A program made the position numbers and the translations under genes. The notes under the pieces are model-generated. The model searched no databases. It was not told where the DNA came from and worked only from the letters and a program-made list of their open reading frames with translations. Below are positions 23,089-28,373 of a stretch of DNA of 28,373 nucleotides, piece after piece. The DNA is taken from positions 1 to 28,373 of the IMG/VR virus record IMGVR_UViG_3300028315_000511; one strand, given 5' to 3'. Origin of the DNA: a virus. The stretch's first letter is position 1, and each line of letters begins with the position of its first letter.

Positions 23089-23408
23089 ATGGGAAATACG
23101 AGGCTTATCTCGAACGTAAGCTTTTCGAGGAAGATTACTCAGATAAAGGTCGCAGGGTACCGGTGACACCGCGACTCTCGACTGATCTGAAGGATCGCAC
23201 TTGGCTCGTCGCCGAATCCAAGCACGGACGCATCATCTACATCCGCATCGACGAGATCCAGTCGATTTTTTTCTCGAGCGACGGACCGTGCGCGTCGATC
23301 GAGACGCCCGGCTCCTACTTCGACCTCGCGCACACACCCGATCAGATCTGGGCGCTGCTCGAGAAGCGGAGGGTGGGAAATGAGGTTCCGGAGGAGCTCG
23401 GGAAGTGA
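23085..23408 (+). CDS. Hypothetical protein
   Basis: A 107-residue protein from GTG, with AAGGAG eight bases upstream. The middle has alternating strands (RTWLVAES, GRIIYIRIDEIQSIFF) and an acidic C-terminal helix. The last fifteen residues are simply the coupling linker read in frame, ending VPEELGK. No domain recognised. Function unknown. Confidence 0.55.
   Translation: MNGKYEAYLERKLFEEDYSDKGRRVPVTPRLSTDLKDRTWLVAESKHGRIIYIRIDEIQSIFFSSDGPCASIETPGSYFDLAHTPDQIWALLEKRRVGNEVPEELGK
23368..23408 (+). repeat. Coupling linker copy 3
   Basis: A 41-base copy beginning GGAGGGTGGGAAATGA and ending GGAGCTCGGGAAGTGA. Unlike copy 2 the frame of the upstream gene reads straight through it. The internal AGGAG is eight bases before the next GTG start. 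Confidence 0.7.
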
Positions 23409-23611
23409 AGCCAGCACTGGAGGCGCGGGTGGATCTGGCGGTGCTCGAGGCTTCGGGGTGTCTTTCTTGCGGGGAGATCCTGGCCTCGGACGAGGGGATG
23501 ATCTGCTCGGAATGCGAGGGGGACTCGGGGGTGCAGATCGGGGACCCGGCGCTGGAGGCGCTGCGGGCCAAGGTGCGGGAGCTGCTGGATGATCGCCATG
23601 ACGGAAGATGA
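23405..23611 (+). CDS. Small zinc-knuckle protein
   Basis: A 68-residue protein from GTG. C19-x2-C22 (CLSCGE) and C34-x2-C37 (CSECEG) form a short zinc knuckle; the last third is an acidic helix. It is coupled to the gene before by GTGA and overlaps the next start by 23 nt. Similar small zinc proteins also appear in the virion operon but share no clear sequence with this one. Role unknown. Confidence 0.55.
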   Translation: MKPALEARVDLAVLEASGCLSCGEILASDEGMICSECEGDSGVQIGDPALEALRAKVRELLDDRHDGR

Positions 23612-23978
23612 GATCAAGCAAGCCGCCCAGCGGTGGGCGTGGAAACAGATGAACGATCCCATTCAGCGGTCGCAGGATGCCGACGGTATTTTTGATGGCC
23701 TGGGCGGCATCCTGAACGATTCAGAAGATGAGGGACGAGGCATGACGGAAGATGAGCGGAAAATGTGGGGGACGGAGCTCAAGGGCGGAGCGATCGAGAT
23801 CCGGGATGAATCGGGCCGGCTTCTGGCTCCGGTCGCCATGGAGACGATCCAGCGCGAGGGTTTTGAGGTTTTGGTGGTGACCGTGAGGACCGAGGAGAAG
23901 TACCGCTCGTTTGCAGCGGATGTCGAGCAAACGAGCGAGATTCTTGCGGATGAATGCCCGGAGAGGTCCGGGCGATGA
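23589..23978 (+). CDS. Hypothetical protein with internal start repeat
   Basis: A 129-residue acidic protein from ATG with GGGAG seven bases upstream. Residues 4-8 are MTEDE and residues 52-56 are again MTEDE: 15 bases of DNA (ATGACGGAAGATGAG) are identical at 23598 and 23742. The second part (53-129) contains a strand-rich segment, FEVLVVTVRTEEKYRSF. It may be a fusion of two small genes or have a second internal start. No domain recognised. Confidence 0.55.
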   Translation: MIAMTEDEIKQAAQRWAWKQMNDPIQRSQDADGIFDGLGGILNDSEDEGRGMTEDERKMWGTELKGGAIEIRDESGRLLAPVAMETIQREGFEVLVVTVRTEEKYRSFAADVEQTSEILADECPERSGR

Positions 23979-24319
23979 CCCGGAGGGGGCTGCTGAAGGC
24001 GCTGGCCGTGCTGCCGGGGCTGGGATGGCTGCGGCCGGCGGAGGCCGATCGGTCGTGGTTTTCTCACTATGGGCCGACCGAAACCTTCTTCTCGCCGGAG
24101 TTCAGAGAGCTGGGAATCTGGCAGACCCGGGAGGCGCTTCTTGCGCCTGCTGAGCTCCAGGTTCTTCCGTTCTGCGAAGACGCGTACGATGTGGTGATCA
24201 CGCTGAGCCAGAGCGGATCGTACGTTCGCCATGAGCGGTTCGGACAGGGACCCGGGCAGATTCTGGAGGATTGCGCTTTCATGCCAGGTGAGGGATCCTC
24301 GGAGGGTGCGCCACGATAG
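23975..24319 (+). CDS. Exported protein with Tat-like signal
   Basis: A 114-residue protein; the ATG overlaps the previous stop as ATGA, AGAGG is eight bases upstream. Residues 2-8 are TRRGLLK, a twin-arginine motif, then a hydrophobic core to 18, and AEA at 22-24 as a signal-peptidase site. The mature part is acidic with aromatic and strand-rich stretches, and no domain was recognised. It should be sent to the periplasm through Tat or Sec; function there unknown. An alternative ATG seven codons upstream would leave the twin arginines deeper inside. Confidence 0.6.
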   Translation: MTRRGLLKALAVLPGLGWLRPAEADRSWFSHYGPTETFFSPEFRELGIWQTREALLAPAELQVLPFCEDAYDVVITLSQSGSYVRHERFGQGPGQILEDCAFMPGEGSSEGAPR

Positions 24320-24371
24320 ATCCATGCATTCGATTCCGCTTGGGCATCTGGCGCACACCAATGCCTCTTTG

Positions 24372-24401
24372 AACGGCTCCGGGTTTCGGCCCGGGGCCGT
24401 T
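24372..24401 (+). terminator. Strong GC hairpin, weak terminator candidate
   Basis: A 12-bp stem with one G:T pair (AACGGCTCCGGG with CCCGGGGCCGTT) and a six-base loop sits 52 bp after the Tat-like gene. No U-run follows, so Rho-independent stop is uncertain; it could be an RNA stability or attenuation structure. The next gene starts 20 bp downstream. Confidence 0.45.
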
Positions 24402-24421
24402 CCTGCATTCAGGAGACTGCC

Positions 24422-24733
24422 GTGATCCGGTACGGTCTGCCGACGCATGGCGAGGTCCTGGAGGCGTTCGATCGGGTCCCTACGGACCCCATGACGGGAT
24501 ATCCCCTCGGGTACCTCTTCTGGGCGCTCGAGCTCGAGTCGCGTCTTCCTCCGAAGCGCACGGTCACGCGTATGATCCACGGCCGCGCCGTCGAGGTGAC
24601 GATCGTCCCTCCCGGCAAGGCCACGAATCACGACCCGCACTTCGGAAAACGCATTGCGCAGATCCGCAGAGAAGCGGACCCTACCTGGGAGCCCAAGAAG
24701 AAGCGGCGCAAGCGCCGAAAGGGCCGTCGATGA
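24422..24733 (+). CDS. Hypothetical protein with basic tail
   Basis: A 103-residue protein from GTG with AGGAG six bases upstream. A compact N-terminal part (residues 1-70) with GLPTHGEVLEAFDRVP then a Lys/Arg-rich tail (KKKRRKRRKGRR), probably nucleic-acid binding. No known domain. It may form its own transcription unit after the hairpin. Confidence 0.6.
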   Translation: MIRYGLPTHGEVLEAFDRVPTDPMTGYPLGYLFWALELESRLPPKRTVTRMIHGRAVEVTIVPPGKATNHDPHFGKRIAQIRREADPTWEPKKKRRKRRKGRR

Positions 24734-24942
24734 ACGATTCCAGAGCGCGGCGGGCACCGGCTGACCCGCAGCGAGCACCCCGGGCAGGCACGCTACGTGC
24801 GCGGAAGGTCGTCCCCCGCGCGCATGCCAGAGGGCCTCTGCCGTCCCGGGCTTCCCAAGCCAATCCAACCCGCGGAGTGGGCATGACGACTCCATTACTG
24901 GCCGCGGGCAAAGGCAAGGGCGCGCTCCCTCCCCACCCATAG
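24730..24942 (+). CDS. Doubtful Arg/Pro-rich short gene
   Basis: A 70-residue frame starting within the stop of the preceding gene (ATGA). Rich in Arg, Ala and Pro, no domain, likely disordered. The overlap supports translation, but GC-rich DNA readily leaves such frames open, and the opposite strand is also open here. Kept with low confidence. Confidence 0.35.
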   Translation: MNDSRARRAPADPQRAPRAGTLRARKVVPRAHARGPLPSRASQANPTRGVGMTTPLLAAGKGKGALPPHP

Positions 24943-25052
24943 CTCAGCCGGGCCAAGCCACCGCAAAAAAAGCGGAATCCACGCCTTCAGGGGGTCCGTG
25001 CGTCCAGGCGAAGCCGCAGACGCACTCTGAACGGCCCCGAATAGGTGCGTAC

Positions 25053-25394
25053 GTGCCAAAAGTAGGATCGTATCGCGTAAACAAGGCGGAGAGCAGCTTC
25101 CTCAGGAAGGCGCTCGATCGAGGTGGAAACTTCCGCTGCCTGCGCCATGGGTGGCCAGACTTCCTCATGCTCGAAGAGGAAAAGTCCTATGCAGTCGAGG
25201 TCAAAACGACTCAGGACCTCGTGCGCAAGAACCAGGAAGAAATGTTCGAAGCCCTCGAAAAGATCGGAATACCCGTTTACATCTGGTGCCCATCGAAGCC
25301 AGATCGACTCATCCCATGGCGAAAGTGGAACACCAAATCCAGGGTACGGGCAGCCATGAAGGCTCCGTCATCGTGGGCGGGACGCAAGAAGTAA
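25053..25394 (+). CDS. PD-(D/E)XK nuclease, VRR-NUC/Holliday-resolvase-like
   Basis: A 113-residue protein from GTG. E13 lies in the first helix, then HGWPDFLML with D36, YAVEVKT with E49 and K51, and a following helix KNQEEMFEALEKIGIPVYIW, the order of the PD-(D/E)XK fold. Such small enzymes often act as VRR-NUC or structure-specific nucleases in phage recombination, packaging or defence. The substrate cannot be inferred. The preceding 110 bp contain no gene. Confidence 0.75.
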   Translation: MPKVGSYRVNKAESSFLRKALDRGGNFRCLRHGWPDFLMLEEEKSYAVEVKTTQDLVRKNQEEMFEALEKIGIPVYIWCPSKPDRLIPWRKWNTKSRVRAAMKAPSSWAGRKK

Positions 25395-25728
25395 ACGGCG
25401 GGCCATAAGCCCCACCCAAAGCCCTGCCCTCCGATGCCCCTCGCTTCCCTCCACTCGGTCACACAGGCACGGCTACCGCCGAACAGCGCAGCGATCCCTC
25501 CTACAAGGATGCGCTCGCCACGAGGGAAGACGGTCCCCCTGCGCTCCCTCCACAGCCGGGGCGCGGCACGCTGCGCCGCACACGCTCTCGAGTCGCGCCA
25601 AAGCTGCGGGAACCGGTGCGTGGGGAAACAGCGACATTCCGATTCGTGACTTCCAGGATGGTCCGGAGGGGATGATTCCCCCTCCCAAGCGGGCGGGGGA
25701 GGTGATGCCGGGTGGGGGTGGGTCGCTT

Positions 25729-25770
25729 CTGTAGCCTGGACGACGCAGACGTGGGGTGTCTGCGCTACAG
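25729..25770. other. Two-part stem-loop
   Basis: CTGTAGC at 25729-25735 pairs with GCTACAG at 25764-25770, and inside them GCAGAC pairs with GTCTGC around a GTGGGGT loop, with a nine-base bulge on the left side. The outer seven and inner six base pairs are perfect. It could be a structured RNA or a single-strand initiation site; no U-run follows. Confidence 0.45.
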
Positions 25771-25886
25771 CGAGGCGGGCGAAAGGGGCTGAGTTGTACC
25801 TGGAGCGGACGAGGGTGCTGGGTGAGGGTTGAGGGTTGATCCCCAAGTACGCGGATTCCCAGGGGATTACGTGATTGCCCCGCGGA

Positions 25887-25914
25887 ACTTCCGATAAGGT
25901 GTATTCCGTTAACT
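25887..25914 (+). other. dif/Xer-like recombination site candidate
   Basis: Eleven bases ACTTCCGATAA, a six-base centre GGTGTA and eleven bases TTCCGTTAACT form a dif-like layout. The right arm agrees with the E. coli XerD arm TTATGTTAAAT at 8 of 11 positions, the left arm with the B. subtilis dif arm ACTTCCTAGAA at 9 of 11. The inner CG of the right arm is atypical. A phage that integrates with host Xer recombinases would carry such a site; none has been shown here. Confidence 0.35.
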
Positions 25915-26058
25915 AGTTGAACTTGCTCGTCTATCTGCCCGGAATCTCACGCTTTACCCACTTGAGCGGCCCCATTCCAGGTGCATGGTACAGGGCTGCT
26001 GGGTGAGCTTCCCCCCAGCTCGTGTGCGGGGGCGAGGGGAACGCAGTGGAGCTGCCCA

Positions 26059-26113
26059 TCCCCTCCTCCCCCTCTCGCTCCCTCTCGCTCCTCCTGCATC
26101 CCCCTCCTGCGCC
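26059..26113. repeat. Pyrimidine-rich tract with tandem repeat
   Basis: The plus strand is nearly all C and T over about 50 bases, and CCTCTCGCTC occurs twice in tandem at 26071-26090. Such mirror-like tracts can form triplex or hold single-strand-prone DNA. No coding frame is supported. Confidence 0.5.
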
Positions 26114-26278
26114 GTCCTACGGCTTGGAATACCGCACGGTAGCCCTGCGGATCGCTGGATCGAATCTCGAGTGTGGGAGTGCGGAATTGTGGGAGGTGTG
26201 AGCTGAGTACCGCAGTTCGGGGGTGTGGAATTACGTGTGCGGCTCTCGGTTGGGTTCGGTGTGTTTGGGGGCCTTCGG

Positions 26279-26557
26279 TCAGGCGGGGTTGGGATCGGGG
26301 CTGGCGGTGTGGGCTTTGGGGTTGGCGAGGGCTTGCTGGTAGCGCTGCAGCCATTTGGCGGGATTGCGTTCGCCTCGCTCGAGCTGCCAGAGGTAGACGC
26401 GGGAGACTCCGAGGGCCTGGGCGAGGGTTTCCCGGGAGAGTCCTGCGGCTTCTCGTGCTTTTCGCAGTTCATTGCCGATCCACTCCGGGTTGATGCGGGT
26501 GCCGCGCCCTTGGCAGTGGCGGCAGGGGATCTCTTGCCGGATCTCGAATTCGCTCAT
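26279..26557 (-). CDS. CxxCxGxG-XRE repressor-like protein
   Basis: A 92-residue protein. Residues 12-19 are CRHCQGRG, the CxxCxGxG zinc repeat of DnaJ, directly before an XRE helix-turn-helix at about 30-62 (LRKAREAAGLSRETLAQALG, then SRVYLWQLERGERNP). The tail is short and Pro-rich, with no dimerisation or cleavage domain. It is divergent from the early-type plus operon across a 95-bp gap that carries two 22-bp repeats, so it is a good phage repressor or Cro-type candidate. A GTG two codons upstream is also open. Confidence 0.72.
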   Translation of the reverse strand: MSEFEIRQEIPCRHCQGRGTRINPEWIGNELRKAREAAGLSRETLAQALGVSRVYLWQLERGERNPAKWLQRYQQALANPKAHTASPDPNPA

Positions 26558-26568
26558 GGCCACTGAGT

Positions 26569-26590
26569 TTAGCTGCTGGCTGTTGACAGA
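26569..26590. promoter_or_regulatory. Candidate operator A
   Basis: A 22-bp repeat from TTAGCT to TGTTGACAGA that matches the second copy at 19 of 22 positions; copies start 36 bp apart in the gap between the divergent genes. TTGACA in this copy could also be a -35 for the plus operon, though the -10 17 bp later (TAGCTT) is poor. Confidence 0.5.
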
Positions 26591-26604
26591 TCCAGGGGGT
26601 CGCG

Positions 26605-26626
26605 TTAGCTTCTGTTTGTTGACAGA
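26605..26626. promoter_or_regulatory. Candidate operator B
   Basis: Second 22-bp copy of the repeat, differing from copy A at three positions near the middle and sharing TTAGCT and TGTTGACAGA. It overlaps the leader of the plus operon, with the first gene start 27 bp after it. Binding of the neighbouring XRE protein is inferred. Confidence 0.5.
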
Positions 26627-26652
26627 GAGCGGCGATGCCGCAGGGAGACAGC

Positions 26653-26940
26653 ATGAGCGAACCCATGGCCATCTGGGTGCCCAGGAGCGCCCTACTCACA
26701 ACAGAGGTAGAGCGCGAGGCGGGTCAGACCTGCGCGGTTCACCTGGAGCTCCCCGTGTCTCTCGTGCCTCTTATCGGGGCCAAGCAGTACACCGGGAATC
26801 TGGAGACCGATCTCGGCATCGACCCCATCGCCGTGAAGGTCGAGTGGCTCCGAGCACGGATCTCGATGGTGCTCCCCGAGGACTTCATCGGCGTCCGCTT
26901 CGAGTTCCGCACTCCGCCAGAGCCAAAGGAGACAGCATGA
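26653..26940 (+). CDS. First gene of early-type operon, unknown
   Basis: A 95-residue protein from ATG with GGGAG five bases upstream; the ATG six codons earlier is less likely. Mixed strands and acidic residues (VHLELPVSLVPLIG, WLRARISMVLPEDFIGVRFEF) suggest a compact fold; no family recognised. Just downstream of the candidate operators, it should be expressed first when repression is lifted. Confidence 0.58.
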   Translation: MSEPMAIWVPRSALLTTEVEREAGQTCAVHLELPVSLVPLIGAKQYTGNLETDLGIDPIAVKVEWLRARISMVLPEDFIGVRFEFRTPPEPKETA

Positions 26941-27230
26941 GCGAGAAGTGGGAACTCGAAGCCCGTGGGAACGGCGTGTTCTTCCCTGGGAAGAACGTCC
27001 AGCAATGCTTCGCGCTTTGCCAGGGCGAGAACCGCCAGGAGAACGCCAGGCTCGTGGCCCGCGCAGTCAACGCACACACCGCTCTCGTGGAGGCGTTGCG
27101 GGCGACGCTGCCTGAATTGGATCAATTCCAACTCGACATGCGCGAAGCCGCCTACGACGAGGATGCCTCGGCGGTCGCCACCGTAATCGCCCAAGCCCGG
27201 GCCGCACTGGCGCTCGCAGAGGAGAAGTGA
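26937..27230 (+). CDS. Hypothetical protein of early-type operon
   Basis: A 97-residue protein whose ATG overlaps the previous stop (ATGA) with AAAGGAG upstream. N-terminal strands, NRQENARLVARAVNAHTALVEAL in the middle, then an acidic Ala-rich helix. The 17 bases around its start (GGAGACAGC to ATGAGCGA) are the same as around the previous gene's start. Function unknown. Confidence 0.58.
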   Translation: MSEKWELEARGNGVFFPGKNVQQCFALCQGENRQENARLVARAVNAHTALVEALRATLPELDQFQLDMREAAYDEDASAVATVIAQARAALALAEEK

Positions 27231-27232
27231 AA

Positions 27233-27334
27233 ATGGACATGGACCCTCAGGACAAGGCAGACCTCATCCATACAGCGATGATTCTGACCTTCCTGGCCAT
27301 CATGATTATCGGACTTGCCTATGCCTGCTCCTGA
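27233..27334 (+). CDS. 33-residue membrane protein
   Basis: ATG with GGAG eight bases upstream. Residues 15-31 (AMILTFLAIMIIGLAYA) form a single membrane segment after a short acidic start. Overlaps the next gene by 14 nt. Role unknown. Confidence 0.5.
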   Translation: MDMDPQDKADLIHTAMILTFLAIMIIGLAYACS

Positions 27335-27644
27335 ACGTCCACTCACCCCACCCGAACTCGATGAGCTGGAGCGGTTGAACAGGGAAGCGACCGCGGGGCA
27401 GTGGGAAGCCGCCACCTTGATCGTCGCCATGCGCAACGCCCTCCCCGCCCTCATCACCGCCGCCCGCCGCGCGATCGAGCTGGAGGCATCGCTCAAGGAA
27501 ATCCTTGGCTTGATCGATGACGGCTACCTGATCCGGGACATCAGCAAAGACCATGAGCCCGGCTATGCCATGCGCCAGCTCGAGCCGGTTCGAAAGCTCT
27601 GCAACGCCGTTCGCTTGACCCAAGGAGACCCCAATGCCCGATAA
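27321..27644 (+). CDS. Hypothetical helical protein
   Basis: A 107-residue protein, mostly helix: TPPELDELERLNREATAGQW, then an Ala-rich helix to residue 55, and a moderate C-terminal part. The TP-ELDELERL start resembles other small phage early proteins I have seen, but I recall no function. It begins inside the preceding membrane-protein gene. Confidence 0.55.
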   Translation: MPAPERPLTPPELDELERLNREATAGQWEAATLIVAMRNALPALITAARRAIELEASLKEILGLIDDGYLIRDISKDHEPGYAMRQLEPVRKLCNAVRLTQGDPNAR

Positions 27645-27678
27645 CACGCCCAAGGGCACGCATACATGGAACGACTGA
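27634..27678 (+). CDS. 14-residue minigene
   Basis: ATG preceded by AAGGAG, encoding MPDNTPKGTHTWND. It overlaps the previous stop by 11 nt and ends 14 bp before the next start. The ribosome site is good, but the frame is too short to judge as a gene. Confidence 0.3.
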   Translation: MPDNTPKGTHTWND

Positions 27679-27692
27679 ACTGGAGACCCGCA

Positions 27693-27791
27693 ATGAGTAA
27701 ACTCACCTACATCCTCATCGGCATCGCCATCTGGGCCTGCTACATGCTCGCCAGCATCACGATTCAGGTGCTTTCTCAGGGAGTGAAGTGA
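27693..27791 (+). CDS. 32-residue membrane protein
   Basis: ATG with GGAG nearby. Residues 5-24 (TYILIGIAIWACYMLASIT) form one membrane segment. The stop overlaps the next ATG by one base (TGATG). Function unknown. Confidence 0.5.
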   Translation: MSKLTYILIGIAIWACYMLASITIQVLSQGVK

Positions 27792-27937
27792 TGAGCCTAC
27801 CAACACGCTACGCGCTAGTGCTCCGAGGCACCAGCGAACTGCTCTGCATGGTCTGCGCGTACCAGCTAGGGGGCTGGTGGGCGGTCGGCTGCGCATTCTT
27901 CGCCCTGTATGCCATCAACATCGGGAGGTCTACATGA
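27791..27937 (+). CDS. 48-residue membrane protein
   Basis: ATG overlapping the previous stop. Two hydrophobic parts separated by GG (LLCMVCAY at 17-24; WWAVGCAFFALYAI at 29-42) suggest a small membrane hairpin. Coupled to the next gene by ATGA. Function unknown. Confidence 0.45.
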   Translation: MSLPTRYALVLRGTSELLCMVCAYQLGGWWAVGCAFFALYAINIGRST

Positions 27938-28185
27938 GCCTCAAGAGCGAACGCGAGAAGGCGGCAACGCGTCTCGCCAATGGAGAGGATGCGTGCTCTC
28001 ACCCAGGCAATATCGCCGCTGTGGACTGCAGCGAATGCGGACCGGCACTCTTCGCGAGAGAGCTCCGCGCCGCCGAGCGGCGGGCCATGGAGCGGCTGTG
28101 GCAATGGGTCGATGAGACATACGGAGACGTATTTCCGTCTGAGCCACTGCTCAATGCACTCCTCGACGAGGACGACGAAGCATGA
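27934..28185 (+). CDS. Hypothetical protein
   Basis: An 83-residue protein from ATG with GGGAGG upstream. N-terminal charged helix, CSHPGN and CSEC (Cys at about 27, 38 and 41) possibly a zinc site, then an acidic tail. The open frame before the ATG is not preferred. Coupled to the next gene by ATGA. Confidence 0.5.
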   Translation: MSLKSEREKAATRLANGEDACSHPGNIAAVDCSECGPALFARELRAAERRAMERLWQWVDETYGDVFPSEPLLNALLDEDDEA

Positions 28186-28373
28186 AGATGCCCGTGAAGT
28201 GGCATGAGGAGTGCCTCGTGAACATGCGCAAAAGCTTGCAGCGCGATAGAGACGCATTCGAGCGGATGCGAGCCCGCTTGGAGCGCGAGGAATCTGAGGT
28301 GAGCTTATACGAATCACAGGTCGATCGCGCCAAGAGAGAAGGGCGAGAGTCTTTCGATAGCGAGCGATTCAAT
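28182..28373 (+). CDS. Partial coiled-coil protein
   Basis: At least 64 residues, running off the window end. Begins MKMPVKWHEECLVNMR and continues as a long charged helix (QRDRDAFERMRARLEREESEV). I recall similar short coiled-coil proteins in other phages but no function. The end is not visible. Confidence 0.5.
   Translation, partial: MKMPVKWHEECLVNMRKSLQRDRDAFERMRARLEREESEVSLYESQVDRAKREGRESFDSERFN

Larger units (their letters stand above)
25395..26278. other. Non-coding region
   Basis: About 880 bp with no convincing gene on either strand. It holds a compound stem-loop, a short tandem GAGGGTT pair near 25823, a dif-like 28-bp site, an 8-bp palindrome AACTAGTT next to it, and a pyrimidine-rich tract with a perfect 10-bp tandem repeat. 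The gap separates the nuclease gene from the repressor-like gene and may hold replication, recombination or control sites. Confidence 0.5.

Noticed and set aside
24940-25020. TAGCTCAGCCGGG like the D-arm of a tRNA
   Set aside because: No matching acceptor, anticodon or T-arm (GTTCRA) follows at the right distance.
25434-25649. Plus-strand 71-residue frame in the gap
   Set aside because: No ribosome site or domain; Arg/Ser-rich and typical of chance frames in this DNA.
25677-25703. CCTCCC and GGGAGG hairpin as terminator
   Set aside because: Only six base pairs and no U-run on either strand.
25277-25846. Minus-strand open frame in the non-coding gap
   Set aside because: Arg/Pro/Ser-rich shadow, no ribosome site, covers the nuclease gene end on the other strand.
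25954-26472. Minus-strand Pro/Thr-rich open frame crossing the repressor gene
   Set aside because: It runs out of frame through the XRE gene, and its Pro/Thr composition reflects GC-rich repeats in the pyrimidine tract.
1-28373. CRISPR array, rRNA, tRNA or insertion sequence
   Set aside because: No regularly spaced repeats, no conserved RNA motifs and no transposase or terminal inverted repeats were seen.

Overview
The window is a G+C-rich piece of a tailed double-stranded DNA bacteriophage (Caudoviricetes) or prophage. It is read as two opposing gene blocks. The virion block is packed on the minus strand, often with 1-8 nt stop/start overlaps (ATGA, GTGA, TGATG, TAATG), and many genes carry AAGGAG-type ribosome sites. 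This fits a phage of a Gram-negative host: one product has a Sec-type signal peptide, another a Tat-like leader, and an S74 chaperone domain is present. The sequence alone does not fix the host species.

Minus strand, in transcription order from about 21.4 kb down to 1: small terminase, large terminase (with a zinc ribbon), four small basic or zinc-binding proteins, portal, a basic coiled-coil protein, a Com-like zinc finger, scaffold, another zinc protein, a probable decoration protein, a Mu gpT-like major capsid protein, a small basic protein, a beta-helix protein, a putative 2OG-Fe(II) oxygenase, a conserved coiled-coil protein, two concanavalin/LamG-like proteins, a secreted or fibre-like protein with a signal peptide, a head-tail adaptor, a P22 gp10/T7 gp12-like tail hub, two fibre-like proteins, an S74-domain protein and a final Gly/Ala/Gln-rich coiled-coil protein. 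There is no tape measure, sheath or tail tube, so the particle is best read as podovirus-like with a Mu-like capsid subunit.

Plus strand, 21.5-25.4 kb: an accessory cluster divergent from the small terminase. It holds a ribbon-helix-helix protein, a small membrane protein, an XRE regulator, a proteasome/HslV-like Ntn-hydrolase, several unknown small proteins including a zinc protein and a Tat-like exported protein, a basic protein and a PD-(D/E)XK nuclease. Tiny reading frames and repeated translation-coupling linkers tie these genes together.

From 25.4 to 26.28 kb there is a non-coding stretch of about 880 bp with a stem-loop, a dif/Xer-like 28-bp site and a pyrimidine tract. It is followed by a minus-strand CxxCxGxG-XRE repressor-like gene. 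Two 22-bp direct repeats, candidate operators, separate that gene from a plus-strand operon of small early-type genes (26.65 kb to the window end) that includes several tiny membrane proteins. No integrase, replication or lysis gene is recognisable in the window; they would lie outside it or be unrecognised.
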